DNA of 64,000 nt from Sphingobacteriales bacterium. Its GTDB lineage: Bacteria; Bacteroidota; Bacteroidia; Chitinophagales; Chitinophagaceae. Location of the stretch: assembly GCA_003963365.1 (NCBI GenBank), contig RXJG01000004.1:1184554-1248553 (forward strand). Direction: 5' to 3'. The stretch's first letter is position 1; each line of letters starts with the position of its first letter. Position numbers and translations under genes: made by a program. Below, piece after piece: positions 9,172-17,767 of this stretch. A model generated the notes under the pieces. That model was not told where the DNA came from and ran no database searches. It was given only the letters and a program-made list of their open reading frames with translations.

Positions 9172-9223
9172 TTATCCGGTCTTAACAATACGTCACACAA
9201 TAATTTTTCTTCATACCGAACTC

Positions 9224-9256
9224 TTTGCATTATCAGTTGTTTTGCTTTTACCTTTG
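9224..9256 (+). promoter_or_regulatory. Promoter of the UbiD-family gene
   Basis: TTTG (9224-9227), 21 bases, then TACCTTTG (9249-9256) matches the Bacteroidota -33/-7 consensus. Transcription should start near 9262, so the 5' leader consists largely of the heptad tract at 9271-9305. Confidence 0.6.
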
Positions 9257-9270
9257 TCTTCCCAAAGGAT

Positions 9271-9305
9271 TTTTGAATTTTGACTTTTTACTTTTGAATT
9301 TCATT
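9271..9305 (+). repeat. 7-bp-periodic tract ending at the ubiD-like start codon
   Basis: Five consecutive heptads: TTTTGAA, TTTTGAC, TTTTTAC, TTTTGAA, TTTCATT. The tract ends one base before the ATG at 9307 and makes up most of the predicted leader. It is one of at least sixteen such tracts in the window. Confidence 0.85.
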
Positions 9306-9306
9306 T

Positions 9307-11235
9307 ATGGCATATAAAAATCAGCAGGAGTTTATTAACGCATTGGAAAAAGCGGGGGAGTTGCTCCGTATAAAAACTTATGTTAACCCGGAACTGGAAA
9401 TTGCAGAGATAACCGACCGCATCAGCAAAACACCCGGTGGTGGTAAAGCTTTATTATTTGAGAATACCGGTTACGATTTCCCAGTATTGATGAATGCCTA
9501 TGGAAGTGATAAGCGTATGTGCATGGCACTTGGCGTAAATCACCTGGATGATGTGGCACATGAAATTGAAAGTTTGTTTAAGCTGCTTACCAAACCTAAG
9601 GAGAGCATCCTCGACAAACTGAATCTATTACCTAAACTGGGCCAGTTTGCCAGCTGGATGCCCAAAGTAAAAAGCGGACGTGGTGAATGCCAGGAAGTAA
9701 TAATGACAGAACCAGATATAACCAAACTGCCGGTGATTAAATGCTGGCCTAAAGATGGTGGTCCTTTTGTTACCTTACCGGTTATCCATACCAAAGAGCC
9801 TAATACAGGTACCCGTAATGTGGGCATGTACCGTATGCAGGTGTTTGGCCCGGCACTTACCGGTATGCACTGGCATAAACATAAAGTTAGCGCCAAACAT
9901 TTTAATGAGTATAAAAAATTAAACAAACGCATGCCCGTGGCCGTTGCGCTGGGGGGAGACCCGGTATATGCTTACAGTGCTACTGCACCCTTGCCCGAAA
10001 ATGTGGATGAATACATGCTTGCTGGTTTCCTGCGTAAGAAAAAAGTGGAACTGGTTAAATGTATTACACAACCCGATATTGAAGTTCCGGCTGATGCCGA
10101 TTTTATTATAGAGGGGTATGTTGACCCCAATGAAGAAATGATTTGGGAAGGCCCTTTTGGTGACCATACGGGTTACTATTCATTACCCGACTGGTATCCT
10201 AAATTCCATATCACCGCCATTACACATAAAAAAAATGCCGTGTACCCCGCAACGATTGTAGGTATTCCGCCGCAGGAAGATGCGTGGCTGGGTAAAGCCA
10301 CAGAAAGAATTTTCTTAGCACCGATTAAAATGACTTTGATTCCGGAAATTATTGATATGGATATGCCTGTGGAAGGAGTTTTTCATAACCTGGTGATTGC
10401 ACAAATTAATAAGGAATACGCCGGGCAGGGGCAGAAGGTGATGAATGCGATGTGGGGAGCCGGGCAAATGATGTTTAATAAAATACTGGTAATAGCTGAT
10501 GAAGCAGTGCGAATCCAGGATTATGAATCGCTGGCAAAATATGTGTTTAAGCATTTAAATGTGGTAACCGATGTTACTTACAGCAGCGGCCCGATGGATG
10601 TACTGGATCATAGCTGCAGTAAGCTGGGCTTTGGAGGTAAGATGTGTATTGATGGAACAAGCAAATTTGATGAAGAAAAAGATGACACCTATGAGTTAAC
10701 AGTTGATAATGAACAGTGGGCTGTAGGAAATATTATTCAGAAACAATTTGCCGAGGTAAAAGCAGTAAATACTTTTTTACTGGAAAAAGATATTCCCTGT
10801 ATTATTATTTCTGTAGAGAAAAACCGTAAAGGTCATGTGCGGGAACTCCATCACCAGATTTGCCAGGATATTGATGCTATGGAAGGTATTAAGATGGTGC
10901 TGTATGTTGAACATACTGTTGATGCGAATGATTTACCCGTTGCATTATGGCGTTTCTGTAACAACTTAGATCCGAAAAGAGATCATATTTTATTCCAGGA
11001 TGAATCACATACTGATCCGGATAAAACATTTGCCTGTTTGGGTTTGGATGGAACGATGAAGACAAAAGCTTTTGATAATTTCCATCGTGACTGGCCCAAC
11101 ATTATTGTGGCGGATGATGCTACTATTGCGTCAGTAGATAAAAAATGGGATGAGTTGGGAATAGGCTCATTCATACCTTCTCCGTCATTAAAATTTAAGA
11201 ATCAGCTGTATGGTGAGGAAGCTGCCGTAATGTAA
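9307..11235 (+). CDS. UbiD-family prenylated-FMN-dependent decarboxylase
   Basis: A 642-aa protein with full-length UbiD architecture: an N-terminal substrate and flavin domain, the prFMN-binding middle (HWHKHK, VALGGDPVYAYSATAPLP), and a C-terminal oligomerisation domain. VDEYMLAGFLRKKKVELV, EGPFGDHTGYY and YPATIVGIPPQEDAW are characteristic of the family, and the E..D pair in the EGPFGDHTG segment belongs to the active site. UbiD enzymes decarboxylate aromatic or polyprenylated aromatic acids. Because a MqnP-like prenyltransferase is encoded at 51156-52082, a role in menaquinone synthesis by the futalosine route is a reasonable guess. The flavin prenyltransferase UbiX is not in the window. 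It stands alone and is read from its own promoter. Confidence 0.9.
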   Translation: MAYKNQQEFINALEKAGELLRIKTYVNPELEIAEITDRISKTPGGGKALLFENTGYDFPVLMNAYGSDKRMCMALGVNHLDDVAHEIESLFKLLTKPKESILDKLNLLPKLGQFASWMPKVKSGRGECQEVIMTEPDITKLPVIKCWPKDGGPFVTLPVIHTKEPNTGTRNVGMYRMQVFGPALTGMHWHKHKVSAKHFNEYKKLNKRMPVAVALGGDPVYAYSATAPLPENVDEYMLAGFLRKKKVELVKCITQPDIEVPADADFIIEGYVDPNEEMIWEGPFGDHTGYYSLPDWYPKFHITAITHKKNAVYPATIVGIPPQEDAWLGKATERIFLAPIKMTLIPEIIDMDMPVEGVFHNLVIAQINKEYAGQGQKVMNAMWGAGQMMFNKILVIADEAVRIQDYESLAKYVFKHLNVVTDVTYSSGPMDVLDHSCSKLGFGGKMCIDGTSKFDEEKDDTYELTVDNEQWAVGNIIQKQFAEVKAVNTFLLEKDIPCIIISVEKNRKGHVRELHHQICQDIDAMEGIKMVLYVEHTVDANDLPVALWRFCNNLDPKRDHILFQDESHTDPDKTFACLGLDGTMKTKAFDNFHRDWPNIIVADDATIASVDKKWDELGIGSFIPSPSLKFKNQLYGEEAAVM

Positions 11236-11362
11236 CCAATAATAATACCGGGCATGTGATTATTATTGCTTATTCAACTTAAACGAGGGAGTAAATTAAA
11301 GCTCGTATAACAGATATAGTGAATCAGGTAATACAATTACTCTAATTATAAATATTAATGTA

Positions 11363-13267
11363 TTAATTCGCCGGCACTTTTATCAGCAACGGTTCATTCA
11401 ATATAGTGGTTACATCTTTGTAAAAATCTTTCAGGTCGTTATAATCTTCGGATTTCACCATTGATACCGTTCTTACAAACTCTATTCGAATGTTTACAAC
11501 CTGGTCTTTAATTGAGTAAATACGGGAACATCGCATGGTTAGTGCCTGGTCTGTGATGGATATATTATTTGGGGGGTTATCAATACCTGCATTTGGTGGT
11601 AATTTTAAATTTAGTTCCAGTATAATATGATCTGGATAACCAAAATTTATATTAGATACTCTTTTTGGCTTGATAAACGGGTTTGATTCAAGATTAGTGA
11701 AGAGGTTGTAATTAAAAAGGTAAAACCCGCCATTAAGTTCATATTTATTTTTTAGCCGGGCACTTATTTTCAGCGGTAACGTATCATCATCCAGGTTCTC
11801 GGTTTTAAATGAATCTATTTCAAAAGTATATGTGTCAGCATTGAAAAATTTCTTTTTAAAATCGTCTATATTTTTCCTGATGCGGTAACTGCGTCTTTGT
11901 TTGGCGTATTCAGTACTTGTTATGTTTGCCGTTCCTTCAAAATTTCCTTCATTGTTAATGCTCCCGTTAATTACAATGTTACTGTTATAAGATTTAGCTG
12001 TACTTGCTATTGTGATAAACTGATATTTTTTAAGATCGAGTAAGAAAGCTTTGGTGTTTAAATATTCATAGGGAACGAGGTCAACACTACCGTATTCTTC
12101 GGTAGCATCCAGTATAAACTGGCGATTATCTGTAATAGCAAAAGCAATCAATTTATTAAACTGATCAAGGTAAGGAAAAGTAGTATCCAGCTTGCCATAC
12201 GTCCGCTCAGCTAATAACAGGGGATAAACTTCTATGTTTTCATCTTTAAGCAGGTTAATGAGTATTAAATTCAATTCGGCAGTATTCCCTTTTTTATCTT
12301 CCCAGGCATCTGAAAGTTCTTGTGCCGGGAGGATTCCGTCTCTGCCATTCCACACCATATTTTGTTTAATGTATTTATAAATGATTCTTATCTTTTGTTC
12401 TTTATCATCTACATGATTAAGTAAACTCCTCAGTTCACGCATATGGTGCAGGTTTTTTTTCATTTGTCTTTTTAGCTCGAGGTCACGAAGAAAAAGTTTA
12501 GTCAGTTCACCCCATGATGTAAAACTTTTCTTTCCGTTTTTAGCAACCTGGAAAACTACCCTTTGGAGATAATCTTTGGGCGAATCCATGTAAGGTTCTA
12601 TTTTGAGCGATGGGATATTCTTCATTTCAAAATAGGAGCCTGTGTCGGGTATAAACTTTGAAGTAACTTTATAATCAGCATCTTTATAAATACTGTATGA
12701 TATCTCCATTCCTATAGGTGGACTGAGGATAAAGCTGCTGAAGAGAGTGGGCACGGAAGTTTGAAAAGACCAGTCTTCAAGGTAATACATGCTTCTTAAT
12801 TCTTCAATGTATTCAATCTCAATAATGCTGCCCACTTTTACCTGTGGCATGGCAAATTTTACAGTTGTTGTTCCACCCGTTCTTTGTTGAAAGATGAGAG
12901 AATCTTCAAGTGGAATAATAGCTTTTGATGAATCCGGGTCGTTGTTAAATGTAATGGCATGTATCGTATCAATCCCGTAAAACCCGGATTTGGAATGAAA
13001 GTCAAGTGAAATATCTCCGTATTTGATACCAGGTTTAGTTAGAATTTTTATTCTGGTCCGGTGTGTAACATAGTCATTATATCTGTAATGAAAGGCCCAG
13101 GCGTTGTCACGTAAAACAACTGCATCTGCATCTGGTTCAAATGGGCAGGATTTTAATTCAATTTCTTCCTTACTGAATTTGCCAAAGTCATTAGGTAATG
13201 TAAAAATTTGGGCTGATGACAAAATGACTATTGCCAGACTTATTAAGGTTAAAATTACTTTTTTCAT
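11363..13267 (-). CDS. DUF3857/transglutaminase-fold protein lacking catalytic Cys and His
   Basis: A 634-aa exported protein (signal peptide MKKVILTLISLAIVILSSAQ). An N-terminal DUF3857 domain (about 30-250) precedes a transglutaminase-like core (about 280-400) and a DUF3858-like C-terminal beta domain. Aligned with the neighbouring paralogue (Cys326, His369), the equivalent residues here are Thr329 (in KKGNTAELN) and Lys372 (in DQFNKLIAF); the 43-residue spacing is preserved. The third-residue motif LDAT remains. It is therefore a pseudoenzyme by sequence. It is the last gene of a four-member run read from 17707 towards 11363, with short gaps. Such proteins are common in Bacteroidota and mostly uncharacterised; a binding or envelope role is inferred. 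Confidence 0.85.
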   Translation of the reverse strand: MKKVILTLISLAIVILSSAQIFTLPNDFGKFSKEEIELKSCPFEPDADAVVLRDNAWAFHYRYNDYVTHRTRIKILTKPGIKYGDISLDFHSKSGFYGIDTIHAITFNNDPDSSKAIIPLEDSLIFQQRTGGTTTVKFAMPQVKVGSIIEIEYIEELRSMYYLEDWSFQTSVPTLFSSFILSPPIGMEISYSIYKDADYKVTSKFIPDTGSYFEMKNIPSLKIEPYMDSPKDYLQRVVFQVAKNGKKSFTSWGELTKLFLRDLELKRQMKKNLHHMRELRSLLNHVDDKEQKIRIIYKYIKQNMVWNGRDGILPAQELSDAWEDKKGNTAELNLILINLLKDENIEVYPLLLAERTYGKLDTTFPYLDQFNKLIAFAITDNRQFILDATEEYGSVDLVPYEYLNTKAFLLDLKKYQFITIASTAKSYNSNIVINGSINNEGNFEGTANITSTEYAKQRRSYRIRKNIDDFKKKFFNADTYTFEIDSFKTENLDDDTLPLKISARLKNKYELNGGFYLFNYNLFTNLESNPFIKPKRVSNINFGYPDHIILELNLKLPPNAGIDNPPNNISITDQALTMRCSRIYSIKDQVVNIRIEFVRTVSMVKSEDYNDLKDFYKDVTTILNEPLLIKVPAN

Positions 13268-13290
13268 ATATCAATCAAGTCTCAGGTTTA

Positions 13291-13767
13291 TCATTTTTTT
13301 ATAACTATCCGTTGCGCCTCGTCTTTCATTACTTCATCAAAAAATTTTTTTAAAGAGGTGTATTTTGCAGCAGGTATTTTTAATTGCGTCAGTTCAAGTT
13401 TTGCAGCACAGTAAACAGCATTTTGTGCAGTGTTGTACCAGAAATTCCCGGAATAACTGCCATACTCAAAAGACAGATTTTTGTTTTTCGGCAAAGCTTC
13501 AATAGTATATCCTTCTGGTAGTTGGTAAACAGTAGTGTCTGTTTTAATAAACGGGTAACGAAAATAATAGTCCAGCCGGCGCATTTCAGCTTTTGGCAAT
13601 TTATTAGTCCATAGCTTGTAAAGGCGTGGGGCTAAAAACATTTTATTTCCGGCAATAAATTCAGGTACTCTTGTGAACGACATCTTCATATTGCTAATTA
13701 CCTTTTGGCTGTTATCTTCCTTTTCTATGGAAAAATCATCAGGCTGTTTAAATGCATAGACCTCCAT
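13291..13767 (-). CDS. C-terminal (DUF3858-like) part of a split DUF3857 protein
   Basis: A 158-aa frame starting MEVYAFKQPDD. It corresponds to the last quarter of the neighbouring 634- and 635-aa proteins (PRLYKLWTNKLPKAEMRRLDYYFRYPF, PEGYTIEALPKNK, LKKFFDEVMKDEAQRIVIKK at the end). Its ATG overlaps the stop codon of the preceding gene (TAATG). In its own frame, coding-like sequence (NNQKDYL) continues upstream of the ATG into the preceding gene, which indicates that both halves were once one frame. Either the protein is now made as two chains by coupled translation, a -1 slip joins them, or the split is a recent mutation or assembly error. Confidence 0.75.
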   Translation of the reverse strand: MEVYAFKQPDDFSIEKEDNSQKVISNMKMSFTRVPEFIAGNKMFLAPRLYKLWTNKLPKAEMRRLDYYFRYPFIKTDTTVYQLPEGYTIEALPKNKNLSFEYGSYSGNFWYNTAQNAVYCAAKLELTQLKIPAAKYTSLKKFFDEVMKDEAQRIVIKK

Positions 13768-15185
13768 TAAATAATCTTTCTGATTATTTTCTTTTCATCA
13801 AAAAGATTATTAACGGCAGCCTGTTTATAACTCCCGGATAATTTAAATGATATTTCAGCGGCACCTGTTCCGTCTGTCTCTATTTTTATAATTGACAATG
13901 CGTTTAACTGGTTAGCAGATGACTTGCTCACGGGAGTCGGTACCAGTTTTCCTCCATCTTCGGTAATTAATAAAGCATTTTTGTTTTCGGTGAACGAACC
14001 TAATACATTAAAATCAGCAGTGTTGCTTGTACATTCAAGCCAGATAGAGTCTTTTGTCTGCGGAATGCATAATATTACATGGTCAAATTCATTACAGGGG
14101 AAATCGGCATCTACAGGTTCACTGTCATATTCGGCGTTAATAAGGGCTACATAACTCTTTACACCAACAGCTTTAAGAGCAGCTTTCATATAATTACTCA
14201 GTCCTTTACAATCACCATATTTTTTTTGATCAGTAAAGCTGGCAGCAAACGGTTTTAACCCGCCAATTCCTAATTGAATACTTACATATCTGAAATTTTT
14301 CTGCAAGTAATTATAAATTATTTTAGCCTTGTCTGTGTCTGTTTTTACATCTTTAACCAGGTCCATAAAAAAAGCTTTTCTGTCTGCAGGTAATTCATCC
14401 AGGTCTTTATAAAGGTTGGCAATCCATTCTCCAAATTTTTTCCAGCTAGTTAGTTCTCCGGGATTACCGTAATAGCTGAATTTATTTGGCGCAAGATGAA
14501 TAGATGGATAACGGCTTCTGATTTGAACAGAACCTTCTTCATACTCCAGCGGTTTTAAGTTACTTGCACTCCATTGATATATTTTATAAGCACCATCTTC
14601 CGTTACCAAAGGTGTCAGTTTAATGTTTTTTTCTTTATACCTTATGTCAAGACTTTTTAAAACTTTTACAGTAAAACTGGATTTTACTACGGCTTCGTGT
14701 GAGAACATGATATCGTAGGCTGGCAAAAAGTCTGTTCTTTTAAATTTTATTTCATAATTCAACTCAACAGTAACGGGATACTTTGATGCGGCTATCCTGT
14801 AATAAATAATATATCCATCTTCAATAAGCCCATCACCCGTTGCCCGGGTAATCATATCCTTTTTTTTGAATTTGTCCTTTTGTTTTCCATTTGCATCGTA
14901 CACTTTTATCTCGGCATCTTCAAGATTTACCTGTTTACTGGTGTATTGAACAAAATCAAGAGCATCTTTTCCCTGTTCATTTAAAACAGTAAAAATCTGA
15001 TGAACCTTATAGCTGGAACGGTCAATTTCACTAATCTCCAGCTGTATGGTTTCTTCCTGCATTAAAATGTTTGCATTTTTTATTAATGCTGTATCATTCA
15101 GGTTTTGCAGTAAACCGGGTATGTCTTGTGCTGCCAAACTATGTACAACCGCTGCAAAAAATATGATAAAGAAGTTTTTTTTCAT
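13767..15185 (-). CDS. DUF3857/transglutaminase-like protein, N-terminal 472 aa of a split gene
   Basis: A signal peptide (MKKNFFIIFFAAVVHSLAAQ), a DUF3857 domain (about 45-240) and a transglutaminase core with an apparently intact triad: Cys326 in KKYGDCKGLS, His369 in EFDHVILC, and an acidic residue in WLECTSNT. It ends abruptly at DEKKIIRKII. Adding one A to the A-run at about 13795-13805 would restore a continuous frame into the following 158-aa frame, giving a 631-aa protein, the same size as its neighbours (634 and 635). It is the only paralogue in the cluster that keeps the catalytic residues. The upstream gene ends 4 bases before its ATG, so it sits in an operon. Confidence 0.8.
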   Translation of the reverse strand: MKKNFFIIFFAAVVHSLAAQDIPGLLQNLNDTALIKNANILMQEETIQLEISEIDRSSYKVHQIFTVLNEQGKDALDFVQYTSKQVNLEDAEIKVYDANGKQKDKFKKKDMITRATGDGLIEDGYIIYYRIAASKYPVTVELNYEIKFKRTDFLPAYDIMFSHEAVVKSSFTVKVLKSLDIRYKEKNIKLTPLVTEDGAYKIYQWSASNLKPLEYEEGSVQIRSRYPSIHLAPNKFSYYGNPGELTSWKKFGEWIANLYKDLDELPADRKAFFMDLVKDVKTDTDKAKIIYNYLQKNFRYVSIQLGIGGLKPFAASFTDQKKYGDCKGLSNYMKAALKAVGVKSYVALINAEYDSEPVDADFPCNEFDHVILCIPQTKDSIWLECTSNTADFNVLGSFTENKNALLITEDGGKLVPTPVSKSSANQLNALSIIKIETDGTGAAEISFKLSGSYKQAAVNNLFDEKKIIRKII

Positions 15186-15189
15186 GTTA

Positions 15190-17097
15190 TTATTTTTTCT
15201 TCAGTACAATTTGTTCAGTAAGCAGGTTAAACAGGCGATGGTAATATTCTTTAAGGGTGGCATACTCGCTTACCGGATAAAAACCCTGCGTTATTTCAAA
15301 GCTGCCCTTAATCATTATTTGATTATTTTCTTTGTCTGCAAATACTTCTCTTATAAAATTAATGTTGCTCCCTTCGTTACTGAGTTTAATGGATTGGGGA
15401 AGTTCATTAATGGCGAAGTTTTCGTCAATTGTCAGGTGTATATGAAAATTGATGAGCTGACGGTAACCGAAATTTACATTGCTGAATCGATTATCATTGG
15501 TAAAAGGATTTTCAGTTAGTCCAGTAAAAATATTGTAAGGCAGAAAATAGTAATCGCCACTGTTTGAGGCAGCAAGATTAAAGTTACCTGTTACTTTAAA
15601 TGCTTTTCTTTCATCCGAGTCAGATTTTGCTTTAAGGTTTTCTGTTGTAAGACCCGGTACATTACCGGTAATTTCTTTTTCATAAGATGATGCGGAGGAG
15701 TTTACGAATTTGGCTTCTTCATATGCCCGGGCATAATCAAAGTTATCAATGATAAATTCTCCTTTTACGAGTCCACCGGCGTCCATAATGGCATTTAAAG
15801 TCATTTGCTGTTTGTATGAAGTATTAGTATCAGCAATACTTACCAGTTCACCTTTTTTCTTTCTAACAATAAAACCGGTTGTATTTAAAATAGAGTAGGG
15901 AATAAGATAGGGCGGGGTATATTTATCTGTAGCATCAAGATAGTACCTTTTGTTATTAATGGTAACTACTGCATAGCAGGTGTTGAACTGATCGATAAAA
16001 GGGTTATTGGGATTTACATTTCCATGTTGTCTTTCACTTACTAATATGGGTTCAGCATCCAGGTCTGCTGCTTTAAGCAGGTTAACAAGTAAGAGATTGA
16101 TATCTGCATCACTTCCGGTTTTTTTATCCCATGCATGCTTAATACCATCAGGTGAATATTTTGAGGTAAAATGATTCCAACTCATTTGTTTTCGTACAAA
16201 ATTGTAAACAGCTTCCATTTTTTCAAATTCATTACCCAATCCCTTTACCTGTGTAATAAATTCACTGGTTCCCGGAATATCCTTTTTCAGCTGAAGATAA
16301 AAGTCCTGTGCTGTTGCCATTACATTATTAAGCTGGTCCCATGTGTTCATATAACTGATAGTATTCCTGTACTTGGATAATTGAAATACTACTTTTTGAA
16401 CATAGTCTTCTCTTGAATCCATAAAGGGTTCTTCTGACAATCCGGGTATATTTACCATTTCAAAGCTTATTTTTCCATTACTATTATCTGGCTTTACATT
16501 AATGTGCATACCCGGAGTTTTTTGCACTACCCATGAAAATTCTGTGTTTGGTACTATTGTAAGATCATAATGGCTTTTTTCTACAGGAATCTTTTCCTGG
16601 AATACCCATTCTTTTAAACCACCATAATTTTTCATTAAACTTTTATAACTGTATTCCAAAACAGATCCAATTTTTATCTCAGGGAATGTGAAACTGTATT
16701 CGCCCCAATATTTATTTGTGTTTTTCTGAAATACAGATTTCTTGTCAAGATCAGTGTAACCAAAGCCATTATAAATGCGGCCTTTTATATCAGAAATATT
16801 TTCAAAATCATCTTCCCGGTAATATGGTATCGTAATTTCTCCGGCACCTTTTCCTTTTTCCCTGAGTATTTTAATCCGGACATAATGATAGGTTATCATA
16901 TTGTAATCATCATCATAATAAGTCATAGCTTCATGGTCTAATACTATAGCCGTAGCCTCCTTGTCATAAGCACATTCTTTCAAATTTATTTCGTACGTGG
17001 ATGGGGAATGAAAATTTCCAAAATCTTCTGGTTGGGAAAAGCTATTAAAATTGTTACAAAGTAGAATTGTGCAGATAATTGATAATGGTCTTAACAT
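15190..17097 (-). CDS. DUF3857/transglutaminase-fold protein lacking catalytic Cys and His
   Basis: A 635-aa exported paralogue (signal peptide ending FNSFSQ) with the same domain order as the 11363-13267 product. At the catalytic positions it has Asp330 (KKTGSDADIN) and Thr373 (DQFNTCYAVV) instead of Cys and His, while LDATDKY is retained. N-terminal landmarks are FHSPSTYEINLKECAYDKEATAIVL and HYVRIKILREKGKG. The C-terminus (YATLKEYYHRLFNLLTEQIVLKK) matches that of the short paralogue upstream. Its start lies 10 bases from the end of that gene. The sequence predicts a periplasmic or membrane-associated, non-catalytic protein. Confidence 0.85.
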   Translation of the reverse strand: MLRPLSIICTILLCNNFNSFSQPEDFGNFHSPSTYEINLKECAYDKEATAIVLDHEAMTYYDDDYNMITYHYVRIKILREKGKGAGEITIPYYREDDFENISDIKGRIYNGFGYTDLDKKSVFQKNTNKYWGEYSFTFPEIKIGSVLEYSYKSLMKNYGGLKEWVFQEKIPVEKSHYDLTIVPNTEFSWVVQKTPGMHINVKPDNSNGKISFEMVNIPGLSEEPFMDSREDYVQKVVFQLSKYRNTISYMNTWDQLNNVMATAQDFYLQLKKDIPGTSEFITQVKGLGNEFEKMEAVYNFVRKQMSWNHFTSKYSPDGIKHAWDKKTGSDADINLLLVNLLKAADLDAEPILVSERQHGNVNPNNPFIDQFNTCYAVVTINNKRYYLDATDKYTPPYLIPYSILNTTGFIVRKKKGELVSIADTNTSYKQQMTLNAIMDAGGLVKGEFIIDNFDYARAYEEAKFVNSSASSYEKEITGNVPGLTTENLKAKSDSDERKAFKVTGNFNLAASNSGDYYFLPYNIFTGLTENPFTNDNRFSNVNFGYRQLINFHIHLTIDENFAINELPQSIKLSNEGSNINFIREVFADKENNQIMIKGSFEITQGFYPVSEYATLKEYYHRLFNLLTEQIVLKKK

Positions 17098-17107
17098 GAT
17101 TTTCGCT

Positions 17108-17707
17108 TTAATCAGAGTTTAGATTCTTTTTAATTACTATTTGCTCATTTAAAAAAGTAAAAAGCTGTTTATAAAATTCGTGAAATTCAGGATAGTTGCT
17201 TACGGAATATACAGGCTTTTTAAATTCCAGTACCATCTTAATATTAACAGTGTTTATGTCCCCGGCAATTCCGGCAACACATGAAAAAACAAGTTCAGCC
17301 TTTCGTTTGTTCAGCCTTTTACTGTATACAAATTTTTTGTCTACTTTACTGGTAATAATTTTTCCTGAAAGATCTATATTATAAGTTTGGGCAGTAAAGT
17401 TTTTAATATTTTCATTAGGTAACCAATAAGGAATGTGTATGTCAGCGTATTTAAGCCCCGACTGGTTTAATATTTTTATCCTGGCATGGCGTTCAGTTTG
17501 CGCAAAAAACGATGAAGATGATATTGAACAAAACGTTTCCTCCAGGTCAAATAATACCAGTGCATCGGCATTTTTATCGAATGCACATTCTGTCAGTTGA
17601 AGTTCGCTTTTATCAACATTTCCAAAAGAGGGAATATCTTTGCTTTTTTGTGCGGATGCAGTAAGGCATAACAGTATACCACTGATAAGATACACGAAAG
17701 GTCTCAT
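17108..17707 (-). CDS. Miniature DUF3857 paralogue with the transglutaminase core deleted
   Basis: A 199-aa exported protein. Residues 1 to about 130 match the N-terminus of the 635-aa neighbour (signal peptide; FGNVDKSELQLTECAFDKNADALVL; RHARIKILNQSGLKYADIHIPY; KKFVYSKRLNK). Residues from about 145 match its extreme C-terminus (VNIKMVLEFKKPVYSV, then EFHEFYKQLFTFLNEQIVIKK). The roughly 430 residues in between, which hold the rest of DUF3857, the whole transglutaminase core and most of DUF3858, are missing without a frame break. It is probably a fixed internal deletion that is still expressed, as the first gene of the cluster. It might act as a decoy or dimer partner of the full-length forms (inference). 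Confidence 0.8.
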   Translation of the reverse strand: MRPFVYLISGILLCLTASAQKSKDIPSFGNVDKSELQLTECAFDKNADALVLFDLEETFCSISSSSFFAQTERHARIKILNQSGLKYADIHIPYWLPNENIKNFTAQTYNIDLSGKIITSKVDKKFVYSKRLNKRKAELVFSCVAGIAGDINTVNIKMVLEFKKPVYSVSNYPEFHEFYKQLFTFLNEQIVIKKNLNSD

Positions 17708-17767
17708 GATGTGAGTGATTTAGGTTATTCAAATATTAAGAAAAAATCGCTAAATAACAATATTTTT

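Noticed and set aside
9540-11174. Several antisense open frames within the UbiD-family gene
   Set aside because: They are shadows of a well-supported gene; their translations lack any domain pattern.
17711-17767. GTG start for the TraB/GumN protein
   Set aside because: It would place 19 polar residues before a clear signal peptide that begins at the ATG at 17768.
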